Translations under genes and position numbers: made by a program
Notes under the pieces: model-generated
The model's input: the letters and a program-made list of their open reading frames with translations, nothing else
Database searches by the model: none
Told to the model about the DNA's origin: nothing
Source of the DNA: Candidatus Thalassospirochaeta sargassi
GTDB lineage: Bacteria; Spirochaetota; Spirochaetia; UBA9216
Reading direction: 5' to 3'
Length of the DNA stretch: 64,000 bases
Assembly (NCBI GenBank): GCA_028532855.1
Contig: JAQQAL010000017.1
Span: 1-64,000 of the forward strand
Shown: positions 17,259-26,553 of the stretch, piece after piece
Layout: every line of letters begins with the position of its first letter
Numbering within the stretch: the stretch's first letter is position 1

Positions 17259-19619
17259 ATGAGTCATGGCCGATATAGCAACACCAACCTACTCTTTTTT
17301 TCAGTCATCTTTCTACTGACAGGTCTTTTTGGCCTATTTGCACAGGATGGCGATACAATCCCTATTCCGCTCTACATTGATGATGTTTATGAAGGTGAGG
17401 TTTCGGTTACTATTCTGCCCGACGAATCGGTTCAGATTCGTCCCTCGGAACTGATTGCATACCTTGAAGCCCCGATGACCGATGAGGCAATTGAAACCGC
17501 ATTGAAGATCTTCCCTGACACCGGCTGGATGAATCTTACAGATATGTCGGGACTCGGTGTACGGATTGTATTTCGCTTCGAAGATCTCACAATGCATGTG
17601 AATATCCCCGCTCACCTCAGACGCGAAACCATAGTATCATTCAAAAGTCAGGGCCGTGACCCCGAAGGCGAATTCGTTGAACAGGCACCTTTCAGTGCAT
17701 TCATGAACCTTTCATTCTGGAACCGCTTCACCTATGAAAGCCTTGACTATGATGTATCATTCACACCGGAGCTTGGTCTTAATATCTACAACTGGGTTGT
17801 AGAGGCAAGTATAAGTGTCAGAACCGGTGACATCTTCTACTGGGACTACTCCCGTCTTGTAAAAGACTTCAACTTAATCGACTACCGGCTTGAGGTGGGA
17901 GATCTAACAATGCCGGTAACTGATCTAATAGGCGTCTCAAGCCTATTAGGCGCATCATTCAGGAAAAATTACGAACTCATTGACAGTTCAATGGATGCAG
18001 ACAGCTTTTCAAAAGAAATCTTCCTAAGGGAGCCTTCTAAGGTTGAAATCTATCTTAACGACAGAAAGATTAGAGAGAAAGATTACCAGAGCGGAAGCTA
18101 CCTCTTCACGGATTTCCCGCTGAACCGGGGCATAAACAGCATCTCAATACGATGGGAAGACAGTGAGGGTGAACATGAAGAAAGTGTAGTAATACCCTTT
18201 GATGAGACACTGTTGAGTGCGGGAGAAATGGATCTGGGGGTTGCCGCCGGTATACCGGACAGAGAGATCACCTGGCCCGCTGTAACAGCCTATCAGTACC
18301 TGGGAATTACCGACCAATTCACATTTGGAGTAAATGAATCATTCAACATTGACACTCTTGAGCTTAATATTCACCCTGATTTTATTCTAACAACATCATT
18401 CGGGAATTTTCAGCTGGTTCCCATCTGGGGGATCCGTTTCAACGGCGGACAGTATATAGATGCTAATCTCGGTTATCAGATGCTAAAGCACGGGAGCGCT
18501 CGCTCACTGAATTTCGGAGGCAGCATAAACTATGCTTTTAATTCAATATCATATCCGGAACAGCCTCTGTCGCTGCTGTCATTTGACGGCAGCATCGGTT
18601 TATCATTTGGAAGCGGTTTCAGCTTGACACCTGAAGCCTCCTTCGGTTGGAGGTTCGACGAGAGTAGACCTGTATTCTATTCAAAGGCTGTTCTGAAAAA
18701 GAGCATAAGAGGCGGTTCGGCAGTATCCGCAACAGTGGGTGTTGAATATGACGAGGCTCCGGCCTTCTCGGCAACGGTCAGCTATTCTTCATCATTCCCC
18801 GGATCGAACCAGAACCTCTATCTTCTGCAGAATCTCGAAACCCAGCAGCTCTCGGCATACTGGAACCGTTACAGCACCGAAGAGAGCCGTTATTCATTGA
18901 ATGCGTCAGCTGAACTTCCGATGCAGCTTGACGACAAGATATCACTGGGACTGAGCGGCGGATATGAACATGACCTTTTCAGCGTACGCGGCGGACATAA
19001 TTTCGATACAACTATCTCAACATCGACAAGCTCTAATTCGACCTTTCTAAGTGCTGATACAGGTATGGTTTATGCCGGAGGCATTTTTCTTCTAAGCAAA
19101 CCGGTTTACGATTCTTTCATCATCATAGATCCCGAAGCCGGATTTGAGGATAGGCTGCTTCATGTAAATCCCAAATCAGGCGGGAGCGATCTGGAACTCA
19201 CAGGTAACCCCGGGGTTCTTTCCGGCATCAATTCCTTCTCACTCCACAAGGTTGATGTTGAACCTGAAGAGCTGCCGCTTGGAATGGATGATTCAGGAAT
19301 GAAGTATCTGGCTTATCCATCATACAAATCAGCCTTTATAATACAGCCGCATGCTGAAATTATGGTTTACATAGGAGGCTTCCTTAAAAACGATGAAGAT
19401 AAAGCCTATGAGGCTATGCTCGGCCGGATTACTGGAAAAAACAGCGGTGAAAGTGTAGACTTTTTTACGGATGAGAACGGATATTTTGAAGCGTACGGAC
19501 TGCCGGCAGGAATACATATTCTTGAACTGAATGATATTGACGCAGCAGTAGAAATAAATCTTACGGAAGCTGAAGGCGGCTTCTACAATGCCGGAACAAT
19601 TACATTAACGGAGGACTGA
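17259..19619 (+). CDS. Outer-membrane usher of chaperone-usher pathway (archaic-type)
   Basis: A 786-residue protein with a signal peptide, close to but slightly shorter than typical ushers. Residues 30-130 form an N-terminal chaperone-binding-like domain (IPLYIDDVYEGEVSVTILPD). Residues 150-280 begin the beta-barrel. Residues 265-320 look like the plug domain: PSKVEIYLNDRKIREKDY, then FTDFPLNRGINSISIRW, matching the usher 'P-s-x-v-e-v-y-x-n' and 'l-p-x-x-G-x-N' pattern. Residues 325-690 are alternating barrel strands. The tail has DFFTDENGYFEAYGLPAGIH, like usher C-terminal domains. It starts 5 bases after the chaperone stop with only a weak ribosome-binding site, so coupled translation is likely. 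Confidence 0.85.
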   Translation: MSHGRYSNTNLLFFSVIFLLTGLFGLFAQDGDTIPIPLYIDDVYEGEVSVTILPDESVQIRPSELIAYLEAPMTDEAIETALKIFPDTGWMNLTDMSGLGVRIVFRFEDLTMHVNIPAHLRRETIVSFKSQGRDPEGEFVEQAPFSAFMNLSFWNRFTYESLDYDVSFTPELGLNIYNWVVEASISVRTGDIFYWDYSRLVKDFNLIDYRLEVGDLTMPVTDLIGVSSLLGASFRKNYELIDSSMDADSFSKEIFLREPSKVEIYLNDRKIREKDYQSGSYLFTDFPLNRGINSISIRWEDSEGEHEESVVIPFDETLLSAGEMDLGVAAGIPDREITWPAVTAYQYLGITDQFTFGVNESFNIDTLELNIHPDFILTTSFGNFQLVPIWGIRFNGGQYIDANLGYQMLKHGSARSLNFGGSINYAFNSISYPEQPLSLLSFDGSIGLSFGSGFSLTPEASFGWRFDESRPVFYSKAVLKKSIRGGSAVSATVGVEYDEAPAFSATVSYSSSFPGSNQNLYLLQNLETQQLSAYWNRYSTEESRYSLNASAELPMQLDDKISLGLSGGYEHDLFSVRGGHNFDTTISTSTSSNSTFLSADTGMVYAGGIFLLSKPVYDSFIIIDPEAGFEDRLLHVNPKSGGSDLELTGNPGVLSGINSFSLHKVDVEPEELPLGMDDSGMKYLAYPSYKSAFIIQPHAEIMVYIGGFLKNDEDKAYEAMLGRITGKNSGESVDFFTDENGYFEAYGLPAGIHILELNDIDAAVEINLTEAEGGFYNAGTITLTED

Positions 19620-20578
19620 TGAATAGGAAGGTCTTAAAAACTGTCTCATTAACCCTCACATCGATGCTCTGCCTGCTTTCGTCTTTAACTGCGGATGATA
19701 TATTTCAGTTCAATGCTCCGCCGGGCGGGGTTTATCTGAATTCATCTTTTGAACAGACATCAACAGAGATAGTCACCATCACAGTTGAGCATGAGGGTGT
19801 TGCGATTCCCGACTGGTATATCGCCGCCGATGAAGGGACCTCAGGCAGTTATGAACCCAGGGAGCTTTTCTTCTCCTCAAACACAATGGATTATCAACTC
19901 TACACAAGCGCCCCGCCCTCCTCCGACATCATGAAGGCTCCGCCGGAGTCACTCGCGGCAGCTAATGTTATTTCTACAACTGATTTCGACAGTGACCCTG
20001 GGGCAATGGAACAGAAGACTTATTCCATTTATTTCCACATTGCATCCGGTCAGTTTATACCTGCAGGAACCTATTCAGATACAATAACCCTGTATCTCTA
20101 CATAGGCGATTATTCAGATGCAATTGCAGATACCCTGGCCGACAGCGTAAATATCACAGTCTATGGAAGGATGGCCAGCCTCCTTGATATATACAGTGTA
20201 AACGAGCCCGGTATCAGGTACATGGATCTGACAATTACCGAGGTAGATAAATTGATAGCAACAGTGAATGAACGCAGTAATTCCTCAACCGGTTATACAG
20301 TTTCAATAACCAGCTATAACCTTGCAAACGATATAAGCGGGGCCACCGTGCCTTTCTTCCTTCATTCTTATTCTGATGCCTCACTTGATTACAGCCTTAC
20401 CTACGACGAGGCTGCTGTAGGGCCATGGTCGTCGGGAACGGCCCAGCTGACTGACTCAATGGCAACAACCCTCCCGGAGTGGCTGTCAAAGGAACTTGAT
20501 ATCAGTTACAACGGAAGTACAGATCTCGCCGCGGGTGATTATGAGGATATTCTGACCTTGACTATCAGTGCTAAATAA
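19619..20578 (+). CDS. Two-domain pilus tip/minor subunit
   Basis: A 319-residue secreted protein (signal ending near LLSSLTA). Two beta domains are visible, each ending in the pilin-type strand: IPAGTYSDTITLYLYIG near residue 160 and LAAGDYEDILTLTISAK at the C-terminus. In archaic chaperone-usher systems such as Csu, a two-domain subunit caps the pilus and the N-terminal domain binds surfaces, so this is the likely tip adhesin. Its ATG overlaps the usher TGA by one base, behind a GGAGG site. The gene ends 11 bases from the convergent histidine kinase, with no hairpin seen. Confidence 0.75.
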   Translation: MNRKVLKTVSLTLTSMLCLLSSLTADDIFQFNAPPGGVYLNSSFEQTSTEIVTITVEHEGVAIPDWYIAADEGTSGSYEPRELFFSSNTMDYQLYTSAPPSSDIMKAPPESLAAANVISTTDFDSDPGAMEQKTYSIYFHIASGQFIPAGTYSDTITLYLYIGDYSDAIADTLADSVNITVYGRMASLLDIYSVNEPGIRYMDLTITEVDKLIATVNERSNSSTGYTVSITSYNLANDISGATVPFFLHSYSDASLDYSLTYDEAAVGPWSSGTAQLTDSMATTLPEWLSKELDISYNGSTDLAAGDYEDILTLTISAK

Positions 20579-20589
20579 TTAAACAGGAG

Positions 20590-22383
20590 TCAGGGTGAAA
20601 CCGGGAATCTCAGGGTGCTGATAAGACCTCCGGAGCTTTCCATTGAAAAAGTACCCTTCAATTCATTCGTCAGAATTCTGATAAGAAATAAACCTAACCC
20701 CTTCTCTGCCTGTAAATCGAAATCATCAGGAAGCCCGCAGCCGTCATCCTGAACTGTCAGAACGGCAAATCCAGCCTCCAGCCTGAATATAACTTCCACG
20801 CTACCACCGTTTTTTCCTTCAAATGAGTATTTCATAACATTGGTAATCAGTTCATTTACGATGATTCCGATCTTAAAAAGCTGTCTGGTGTTCAGTCTGC
20901 AATCACAGAGGTCTTTTTTTATTCTGATTTTCGTTTTCTCAGAGAAAGCCGCGACAATTTCATCTACAAGATCACCAAGATAATGCTCGACGGATGTATT
21001 CTCATAATCATCAACCATCAGGAGTTTCTGATACAGCACCTTCATGCTGTTTACCCGGCCTATTGCATCCTTAATAACCTCCCTTGCATCTTCAGTTTCT
21101 ACCGACTCAAGCTGCAGGGACAGAAGACTGACAACTGATGCAAAGTTATTCTTGATTCTATGATGGACCTCTTTGAGCAGGGTCTCTTTTTCAGTCAGTT
21201 GATTAAGGAGTTCTGTCTCTGCCTTCTTCCTTTCGGTTACATCAAGATGTGTTCCTGAAATTATCAGGGGCTTACCATTTTCAGTCCAGGAGGAAATCTT
21301 TCCCCGTGACAGGACCCATACCCAGCTGCCTGACTTATGTTTCATTCTGAACTCATATTCAAAAAAATCTGAATCCCCACGTCGATGTTGCTCCATTAGC
21401 TCATAAACCTTTTGAGCATCATCCTTATGTATATGCGTTTCCCAGGAGGTACCATTCTCCATCTCCAAAAGTTCTTCCAGGGTATAACCTAAAATCGAAG
21501 CCCAGTACTCGTTGATGGTATTTTCACCAGTCTGATAGTTCCATTCCCAAGTTCCTACATTACTGCCGAAAAGAATATTAGAAAGCCGGTTCTTTTGATG
21601 AATTATCTCTTCTTCCATAAGTTTTCGTTCTGTAATATTCTCATACATACCAAGAACACCATACATCTTACTATCATGATTTCTCAGAGGAATCTTGGAG
21701 GTCAGAATCCAGCCCTTTCCGCCATCCTTTGTCTGAAAAAGTTCTTCATAATTAATTCTGGATTCTCCGCTGTCGATAATCTGTCTGTCGTCCGCCCGGT
21801 TTCGTTCAGCCTGTTCAGCATCCCTGATATCAAAATCAGTTAATCCGATAATCTGTTCCGGAACATCCAGCCCGGAATCCTCAGAAAAAGGCCTGTTGCA
21901 GCCGAGGTAAACACTGTCGAGGTCCTTCCAGAACACCCGTATAGGTATTGTATTCAGAACATCATTGAGCATAAGCCTGACATTGGAACCTGAGCGGATT
22001 TCCCCCGCAAGCCTGATGGCTGTTTTTATGGTTGAGTTCAAAATCTGAGTACTTACATCTTTTTCAAGATATCCGTAGCTATTAATTTCTTCAGCCTTTT
22101 GAATCAGCTCAGGTTCTGTGCATTCGGTAAAGAAAATAAGGGGTATATCATAGCTATCAATAAGTTTAGACGCCGTTTGTATTCCGTCCGCTTCATAACC
22201 GCCGAGATACGTATTTATCAAAATCAGATCAATATTCCCGGCGCCTGCGATCTTAAATACAGATTCGGCATCCGGCGCAGTTTCTACCCTGTAGCCGAAC
22301 CCTTCAAGTGTCAACCTGTTGCTGTTTGCGATCTCTTCATCAGCTTCCGCAAGTAAAAGAGTATATGCTTTTAAATCCTTCAT
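20590..22383 (-). CDS. Histidine kinase: degenerate receiver - PAS - PAS - HisKA_2 - HATPase
   Basis: A 597-residue soluble sensor kinase with no membrane segment. Residues 1-125 are a receiver-like domain. Its phosphoacceptor position is Asn57 (LILINTYL) instead of Asp, while Lys108 (GYLEKD) is kept, so it probably senses without being phosphorylated. Residues 135-255 and 262-388 are PAS domains, each ending in the ITERK/VTERK linker. Residues 395-470 are the HisKA_2 dimerisation region with EVHHRIKNN, with His408 the likely phospho-site. Residues 500-597 are the ATPase (VNELITNVMKYSF, VQDDGCGLPDDF, KGLGLFLIR). No partner response regulator is adjacent, as is common for this kinase class. 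Confidence 0.92.
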   Translation of the reverse strand: MKDLKAYTLLLAEADEEIANSNRLTLEGFGYRVETAPDAESVFKIAGAGNIDLILINTYLGGYEADGIQTASKLIDSYDIPLIFFTECTEPELIQKAEEINSYGYLEKDVSTQILNSTIKTAIRLAGEIRSGSNVRLMLNDVLNTIPIRVFWKDLDSVYLGCNRPFSEDSGLDVPEQIIGLTDFDIRDAEQAERNRADDRQIIDSGESRINYEELFQTKDGGKGWILTSKIPLRNHDSKMYGVLGMYENITERKLMEEEIIHQKNRLSNILFGSNVGTWEWNYQTGENTINEYWASILGYTLEELLEMENGTSWETHIHKDDAQKVYELMEQHRRGDSDFFEYEFRMKHKSGSWVWVLSRGKISSWTENGKPLIISGTHLDVTERKKAETELLNQLTEKETLLKEVHHRIKNNFASVVSLLSLQLESVETEDAREVIKDAIGRVNSMKVLYQKLLMVDDYENTSVEHYLGDLVDEIVAAFSEKTKIRIKKDLCDCRLNTRQLFKIGIIVNELITNVMKYSFEGKNGGSVEVIFRLEAGFAVLTVQDDGCGLPDDFDLQAEKGLGLFLIRILTNELKGTFSMESSGGLISTLRFPVSP

Positions 22384-22476
22384 TTAGTTTCCTGATAATA
22401 ATTATAAAGCTCATACTGACAAAATGCAAACCCGTGTATCATTGATAATATTTCGATAATAGAATATAGTAAAATT

Positions 22477-23130
22477 ATGAATACATTAATAATCTTCGAC
22501 CTCGACGGAACAATAGCAGATACCCGTGAGGATCTTGTTCACGCTGTTAATCTTGTTAGGAAATCCTATAATTTGGACAAACTCCCTTTCGATGAGATCA
22601 TAGGCTATGTTGGAGAAGGTCTAGGCCCCCTGATGCATAAATCGCTTAAAAATAATCCTGAAATCGATCATAATGATTCATGCAATAGATTTACCAAATA
22701 CTACAACGAGAACCTTACAGTAAACACCTGTCTCTATGACGGCGTAGAAAAAACAATAGCGGCTCTATCAGAAAACGGATTTCATATGGCTGTCCTTTCA
22801 AACAAGCCGGCCGAGATGACGCGCAAAATTGTAACCCATTTTGGATTGGACAAATATCTAATAACCACAATGGGAGGCGGTGATGTATCTACTAAAAAAC
22901 CGGAACCCGAAGGTGTATTTGAGGTTATTCGCAGAGCCGAAGCAAAGGGCTTTAAACAAACAAAAGAAAATGTCTGGATGGTAGGTGATCATCACACCGA
23001 TATGAAGGTAGCGGGCAATGCCGGAATAAAGAGCATATTCTGCAATTATGGATTCGGCAACAGGCAGGGACTTCCGTCTGATTTTGATATTGAAACTTTC
23101 AGCGATGTTAAAAACATCATAACCGGATAG
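22477..23130 (+). CDS. HAD-superfamily phosphatase, phosphoglycolate-phosphatase-like
   Basis: A 217-residue HAD hydrolase of subfamily IA. Motif I is FDLDGTIADT with the two catalytic aspartates; motif II is VLSNKP; motif III lysine is in STKKPEPEGV; motif IV is MVGDHHTDMKVAGNAG. A helical cap lies between residues 15 and 85. Length and the 'D-T-r-x-D-L' start fit phosphoglycolate phosphatases (Gph), but the substrate range of this family is broad, so only phosphatase activity is claimed. It is divergent from the kinase gene, has no obvious ribosome-binding site, and ends at a clear terminator. Confidence 0.88.
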   Translation: MNTLIIFDLDGTIADTREDLVHAVNLVRKSYNLDKLPFDEIIGYVGEGLGPLMHKSLKNNPEIDHNDSCNRFTKYYNENLTVNTCLYDGVEKTIAALSENGFHMAVLSNKPAEMTRKIVTHFGLDKYLITTMGGGDVSTKKPEPEGVFEVIRRAEAKGFKQTKENVWMVGDHHTDMKVAGNAGIKSIFCNYGFGNRQGLPSDFDIETFSDVKNIITG

Positions 23131-23149
23131 AAAAACAGTACAAAATGAA

Positions 23150-23177
23150 AAGGCGGATTTAACTCCCGCCTTTTTTT
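23150..23177. terminator. Rho-independent terminator, bidirectional
   Basis: AAGGCGG (23150-23156) pairs with CCGCCTT (23166-23172) across 9 bases and runs into TTTTTTTAT. The A-run on the other side can serve the minus strand. It ends the HAD phosphatase transcript and overlaps the stop codon of the convergent MarR gene. Confidence 0.85.
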
Positions 23178-23623
23178 ATCTTTTCATTTAAAACATTCAG
23201 CCTGACAATATCCTCAAAATATTCTTTCTGTTCATCTGCGTTGAGCCGGTCCAGCATGGATTGAATATACTGATTGTGAGCAGTCCTTAACCTTTCAGTG
23301 AGTTCTTCTCCGCTTTCAGTCAAAGCGAGCTTGTAGACCCGCTTGTCTTCTCTCGATCGCTCCTTTCTGACATATCCCCCGGAAATCAGCCTGGATGCAA
23401 CCGGTGTAAATGAACCTTTTTCAAGAGCAAGCCTCTTACTGATTTCAGACATTGTCATTGGGCCATGAAAAAATATTGTCATAGCGGTCTTCATATGAGT
23501 AAAGTTCAAACCTTCAGGGAGTTTAAAACTTTCATCAAAGCCCTTGAAAAATATTGATATTATCGACCAGTGCAATTCAAATAGATTCTCTATATGTTCA
23601 TCTGCATCAGTTAAGTTGTTCAT
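23159..23623 (-). CDS. MarR-family transcriptional regulator
   Basis: A 154-residue protein of usual MarR length. The winged helix lies at about residues 38-105: ISKRLALEKGSFTPVASRLI is the recognition region, and GYVRKERSREDKRVYKLALT is the wing with the family's conserved D-K-R. The long terminal helices form the dimer interface. It sits 20 bases downstream of the MATE gene on the same strand, so pump and regulator are co-transcribed. Two matching palindromic sites at the MATE promoter make an autoregulated drug-response unit very likely. Confidence 0.92.
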   Translation of the reverse strand: MNNLTDADEHIENLFELHWSIISIFFKGFDESFKLPEGLNFTHMKTAMTIFFHGPMTMSEISKRLALEKGSFTPVASRLISGGYVRKERSREDKRVYKLALTESGEELTERLRTAHNQYIQSMLDRLNADEQKEYFEDIVRLNVLNEKIKKGGS

Positions 23624-23643
23624 ATGCTATCGTAATATGAATA

Positions 23644-25059
23644 TCAATCAACCGCAACCGGTTCAGGCTGAGGGAGTTTATCTTCTCCGGCAGCATTTTC
23701 ATTCGATGCATATTCATCATCCAACCTGCCCAGGCCCTTAAAAAATGACAGACTCATAAGCACCGCACCCCCCGTAGTAAGAAAATCGGCGATGGGCTGA
23801 GCATATATAAAACCGTTAAATCCGAACAGATGATTGAGTATAAACAGCGCAGGAACATAGATTATGCACTGTCGCCCCAACGATACAATCATAGCATTAA
23901 TAGCTTTTCCAACCGACTGAAAGGTAATCATCATTGTCATCTGCAGCCCGACAAACGGAATAGCTATAGCAAATGCCTTAAGTATTTTAGCACCGGCATC
24001 AACGGTAGCCTGATCCTTAATGAAGGCCCCTATCAGACTTTCACCGAATATGATGAATATAAGACAAAAGAAACATGCAAGAATGGTTGAATAAATCAGA
24101 GTTATCTTAAAGCCATCTTTCAGCCTGTGGTACATTTCAGCACCGTAGTTATATCCGGCAAAGGGCTGAAATCCCTGAGCAAGTCCCATAATCAGCATGA
24201 ACGCCATGCTGGCAACCCTCATCTGAATGCCGTTTCCCGCAACAACATGATCGCCGTAACCTGCAGCCAGAATGTTAACCAGCACCATTGAAAAACTCAT
24301 TACAAGGTTAGATAAAGCGGAAGGAATGCCTATCTTGAAGGTTTCGCCATACATAACCTTATTGGGTTTAAACCAGCGCGGAGCTATGGAGAGAAGGCTC
24401 TTCTTACGAGCAAAATACCCAATATAATACAGAGCACCTACCCCGTTACCGATGGCTGTTGCCCATGCCGCTCCGCCGACACCCATATCTAATACAAGGA
24501 TAAAAATCGGATCGAGAACGATGTTCAGCCCGATTCCGAGTATTATTCCCATCATCGCAATATTGGTTGCACCTTCACTCCGAATAAGTCCGGAAATAGC
24601 AATCTGAAAAATGAAGATAATCGCAAAAACCGAAATTACTGTATAATAATCGCTGGTAGCCTGATATGTTGCAGCACTGGTACCGATAAAAGACAAAAGC
24701 GGCTCCCTGAAAATCAGCAGAGCAGCGGTAATTACAACACCAATGGCTATGGCTGTATAGATTGCAACCGAGGCTGTGCTCTTTGCTTCATCATTTTCTT
24801 TGGCTCCTAGCTTTCTTGAGATGTAGCTTGCTGCACCATTTGCAAAAATATTCCCTATAGCCTGAATTGCCATGAATATCGGACTTGCTATTGAGAGAGC
24901 CGCTACAAGGTTGGGGTTATTCAATCGACCGATAAAAAAGGTATCTGTGAGATTGTAGATCATAACAACCGCCATCGACAGCATCGTCGGCAGGGCAAGC
25001 TTGATAATTGCCTGTCTTACAGGTGTATTCTCCATTATTTGAATTCTATCGTTATTCAT
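23644..25059 (-). CDS. MATE-family multidrug/Na+ efflux transporter
   Basis: A 471-residue membrane protein with twelve predicted helices in two homologous halves. The start IKLALPTMLSMAVVMIYNLT followed by DTFFIGRL is the classic MATE opening, and NGAASYISRKLGA and LAQGFQPFAGYNYGA are typical loop motifs. MATE pumps export cationic drugs or metabolites in exchange for Na+ or H+. The C-terminal tail (after about residue 440) is acidic and unstructured. The gene is first in an operon with the MarR gene and has a good promoter (TTGACA, 17 bases, TATATT on the minus strand) bracketed by two operator copies. Confidence 0.93.
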   Translation of the reverse strand: MNNDRIQIMENTPVRQAIIKLALPTMLSMAVVMIYNLTDTFFIGRLNNPNLVAALSIASPIFMAIQAIGNIFANGAASYISRKLGAKENDEAKSTASVAIYTAIAIGVVITAALLIFREPLLSFIGTSAATYQATSDYYTVISVFAIIFIFQIAISGLIRSEGATNIAMMGIILGIGLNIVLDPIFILVLDMGVGGAAWATAIGNGVGALYYIGYFARKKSLLSIAPRWFKPNKVMYGETFKIGIPSALSNLVMSFSMVLVNILAAGYGDHVVAGNGIQMRVASMAFMLIMGLAQGFQPFAGYNYGAEMYHRLKDGFKITLIYSTILACFFCLIFIIFGESLIGAFIKDQATVDAGAKILKAFAIAIPFVGLQMTMMITFQSVGKAINAMIVSLGRQCIIYVPALFILNHLFGFNGFIYAQPIADFLTTGGAVLMSLSFFKGLGRLDDEYASNENAAGEDKLPQPEPVAVD

Positions 25060-25082
25060 TAAGAATCTACTCCGGTTTTTTT

Positions 25083-25146
25083 AGTTTGATTTCTAACTTA
25101 ATATAGTTATAACAATATCAACTGTCAAGAAGTTTGTTTTCTAACT
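25083..25146 (-). promoter_or_regulatory. MATE-marR promoter bracketed by two MarR operators
   Basis: On the minus strand TTGACA (25128-25123) and TATATT (25105-25100) are 17 bases apart, a near-consensus sigma-70 promoter. AGTTTGATTTCTAACT (25083-25098) and AGTTTGTTTTCTAACT (25131-25146) lie just downstream of -10 and just upstream of -35. Both are partial palindromes AGTT-n8-AACT. They are parts of a longer direct repeat of about 30 bases with most positions identical. Binding by the co-transcribed MarR protein is inferred. Confidence 0.8.
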
Positions 25147-25284
25147 TTAGTATAGCTATATACATTTTTGTCCGGGTATGTTATCTTCCGGGTTCCACAT
25201 GTTAATTTCCGGTCTTAACCATATAAATTATTAAAATAGACTCGCCTGGACTGGGCAATAATCTGCAGGCTGTTTAGGAGAACC

Positions 25285-26541
25285 ATGAAATTCGAACTCT
25301 TGGGACTGAATCCCGAAATTCTAAAAGCCGTTACAGAGAAGGGCTATAAAAAAGCAACCCCGATACAGGAAAAGGCTGTGCCTGCTATTCTTGCAGGACG
25401 AGATGTACTGGGCGGAGCACAGACAGGTACAGGCAAAACAGCTGCATTTGCCCTGCCAATCCTAAATAAATTAAACGAAGCGGGAAAAAGCTCCGGATGC
25501 CCGCGGGCACTGGTTTTGGCACCTACCCGCGAACTGGCCGATCAGGTTTGCGAAAGCTTCATCGCTTACGGTAAATTTCTTGATCTTAAATCAATCAGAA
25601 TTTTTGGCGGAGTGAAAATAAATCCGCAGATAACCAATCTGAAAATTGGCACAGACATTGTTGTAGCTACCCCGGGAAGACTGCTTGATCATATAAACCA
25701 GAACACAATTGACTTGTCGCAGATCGAAATACTTGTTCTTGATGAGGCAGACAGAATGCTTGATATGGGATTTATCAGAGATATCAAGAAGATAATCAAG
25801 GCACTTCCCCGGCACAGACAAAACCTGCTTTTCTCAGCAACATACGGAAAGGATATAAAACAGCTTTCAGCCGATGTACTTCGAAATCCGGTTTCTGTCG
25901 AGGTTACAAAGAGAAATACTGCCGCAGAAAAGGTAGAACAGATAATTTACAGGATTGAGAAGGGGCAGAAGAGGTATCTGCTGGCCCACCTGATAAGGGA
26001 AGAAAACTGGTACCAGGTGCTTGTCTTTGTAAGAACAAAGCACGGTGCAAATCGTCTGGCCAAACAGCTTGATAAAGACGGAATTCCTGCTAACGCAATT
26101 CACTCGGATAAAAGCCAGGCTGCACGGACAAGGGCAATGAACTCTTTCAGGAAGGGAGACCTGCAGGTATTGGTCGCAACCGATGTTGCCGCGCGTGGAA
26201 TTGATCTGCAGGACTTAACCCATGTCGTCAACTTTGAGCTTCCTCAGGTTCCCGAAGACTATGTGCACCGGATAGGACGAACCGGGCGCGCCGGTAAGTC
26301 TGGAACCGCTGTTACGCTCATCGCGCCGGAAGACAGGAGTCAGCTGCAAAAGGTTGAAAAGATACTGAAGTATTCAATTCCGGAAGGCCATGTTATAGGA
26401 TTCAAACCCGTATATGATCCCACAGCAAAAAAAACGACCGCTCCGAAGAAATCTTCAAAACGACCGTCCAGCAATGCCGCACCTGCAAAAAAAGGCGGCG
26501 GGAATAACCGCAAGTTTAGACCCAAAAGAAGGACCAGATAG
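25285..26541 (+). CDS. DEAD-box ATP-dependent RNA helicase, RhlE-like
   Basis: A 418-residue helicase with the full motif set in order: Q motif (KATPIQEKA), motif I AQTGTGKT, Ia PTRELADQ, Ib TPGRL, II DEAD, III SAT, then the second RecA domain with LVFVRTKH, ATDVAARGID and HRIGRTGRAG. The last 45 residues are Lys/Arg/Ser/Pro-rich, the RNA-binding tail typical of RhlE-type enzymes that remodel ribosomal or structured RNA. An AGGAG site precedes the ATG. The gene is single, divergent from the MATE operon, and ends 12 bases from the convergent epimerase-like gene. Confidence 0.95.
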   Translation: MKFELLGLNPEILKAVTEKGYKKATPIQEKAVPAILAGRDVLGGAQTGTGKTAAFALPILNKLNEAGKSSGCPRALVLAPTRELADQVCESFIAYGKFLDLKSIRIFGGVKINPQITNLKIGTDIVVATPGRLLDHINQNTIDLSQIEILVLDEADRMLDMGFIRDIKKIIKALPRHRQNLLFSATYGKDIKQLSADVLRNPVSVEVTKRNTAAEKVEQIIYRIEKGQKRYLLAHLIREENWYQVLVFVRTKHGANRLAKQLDKDGIPANAIHSDKSQAARTRAMNSFRKGDLQVLVATDVAARGIDLQDLTHVVNFELPQVPEDYVHRIGRTGRAGKSGTAVTLIAPEDRSQLQKVEKILKYSIPEGHVIGFKPVYDPTAKKTTAPKKSSKRPSSNAAPAKKGGGNNRKFRPKRRTR

Positions 26542-26553
26542 CGGCTGAGGCTT

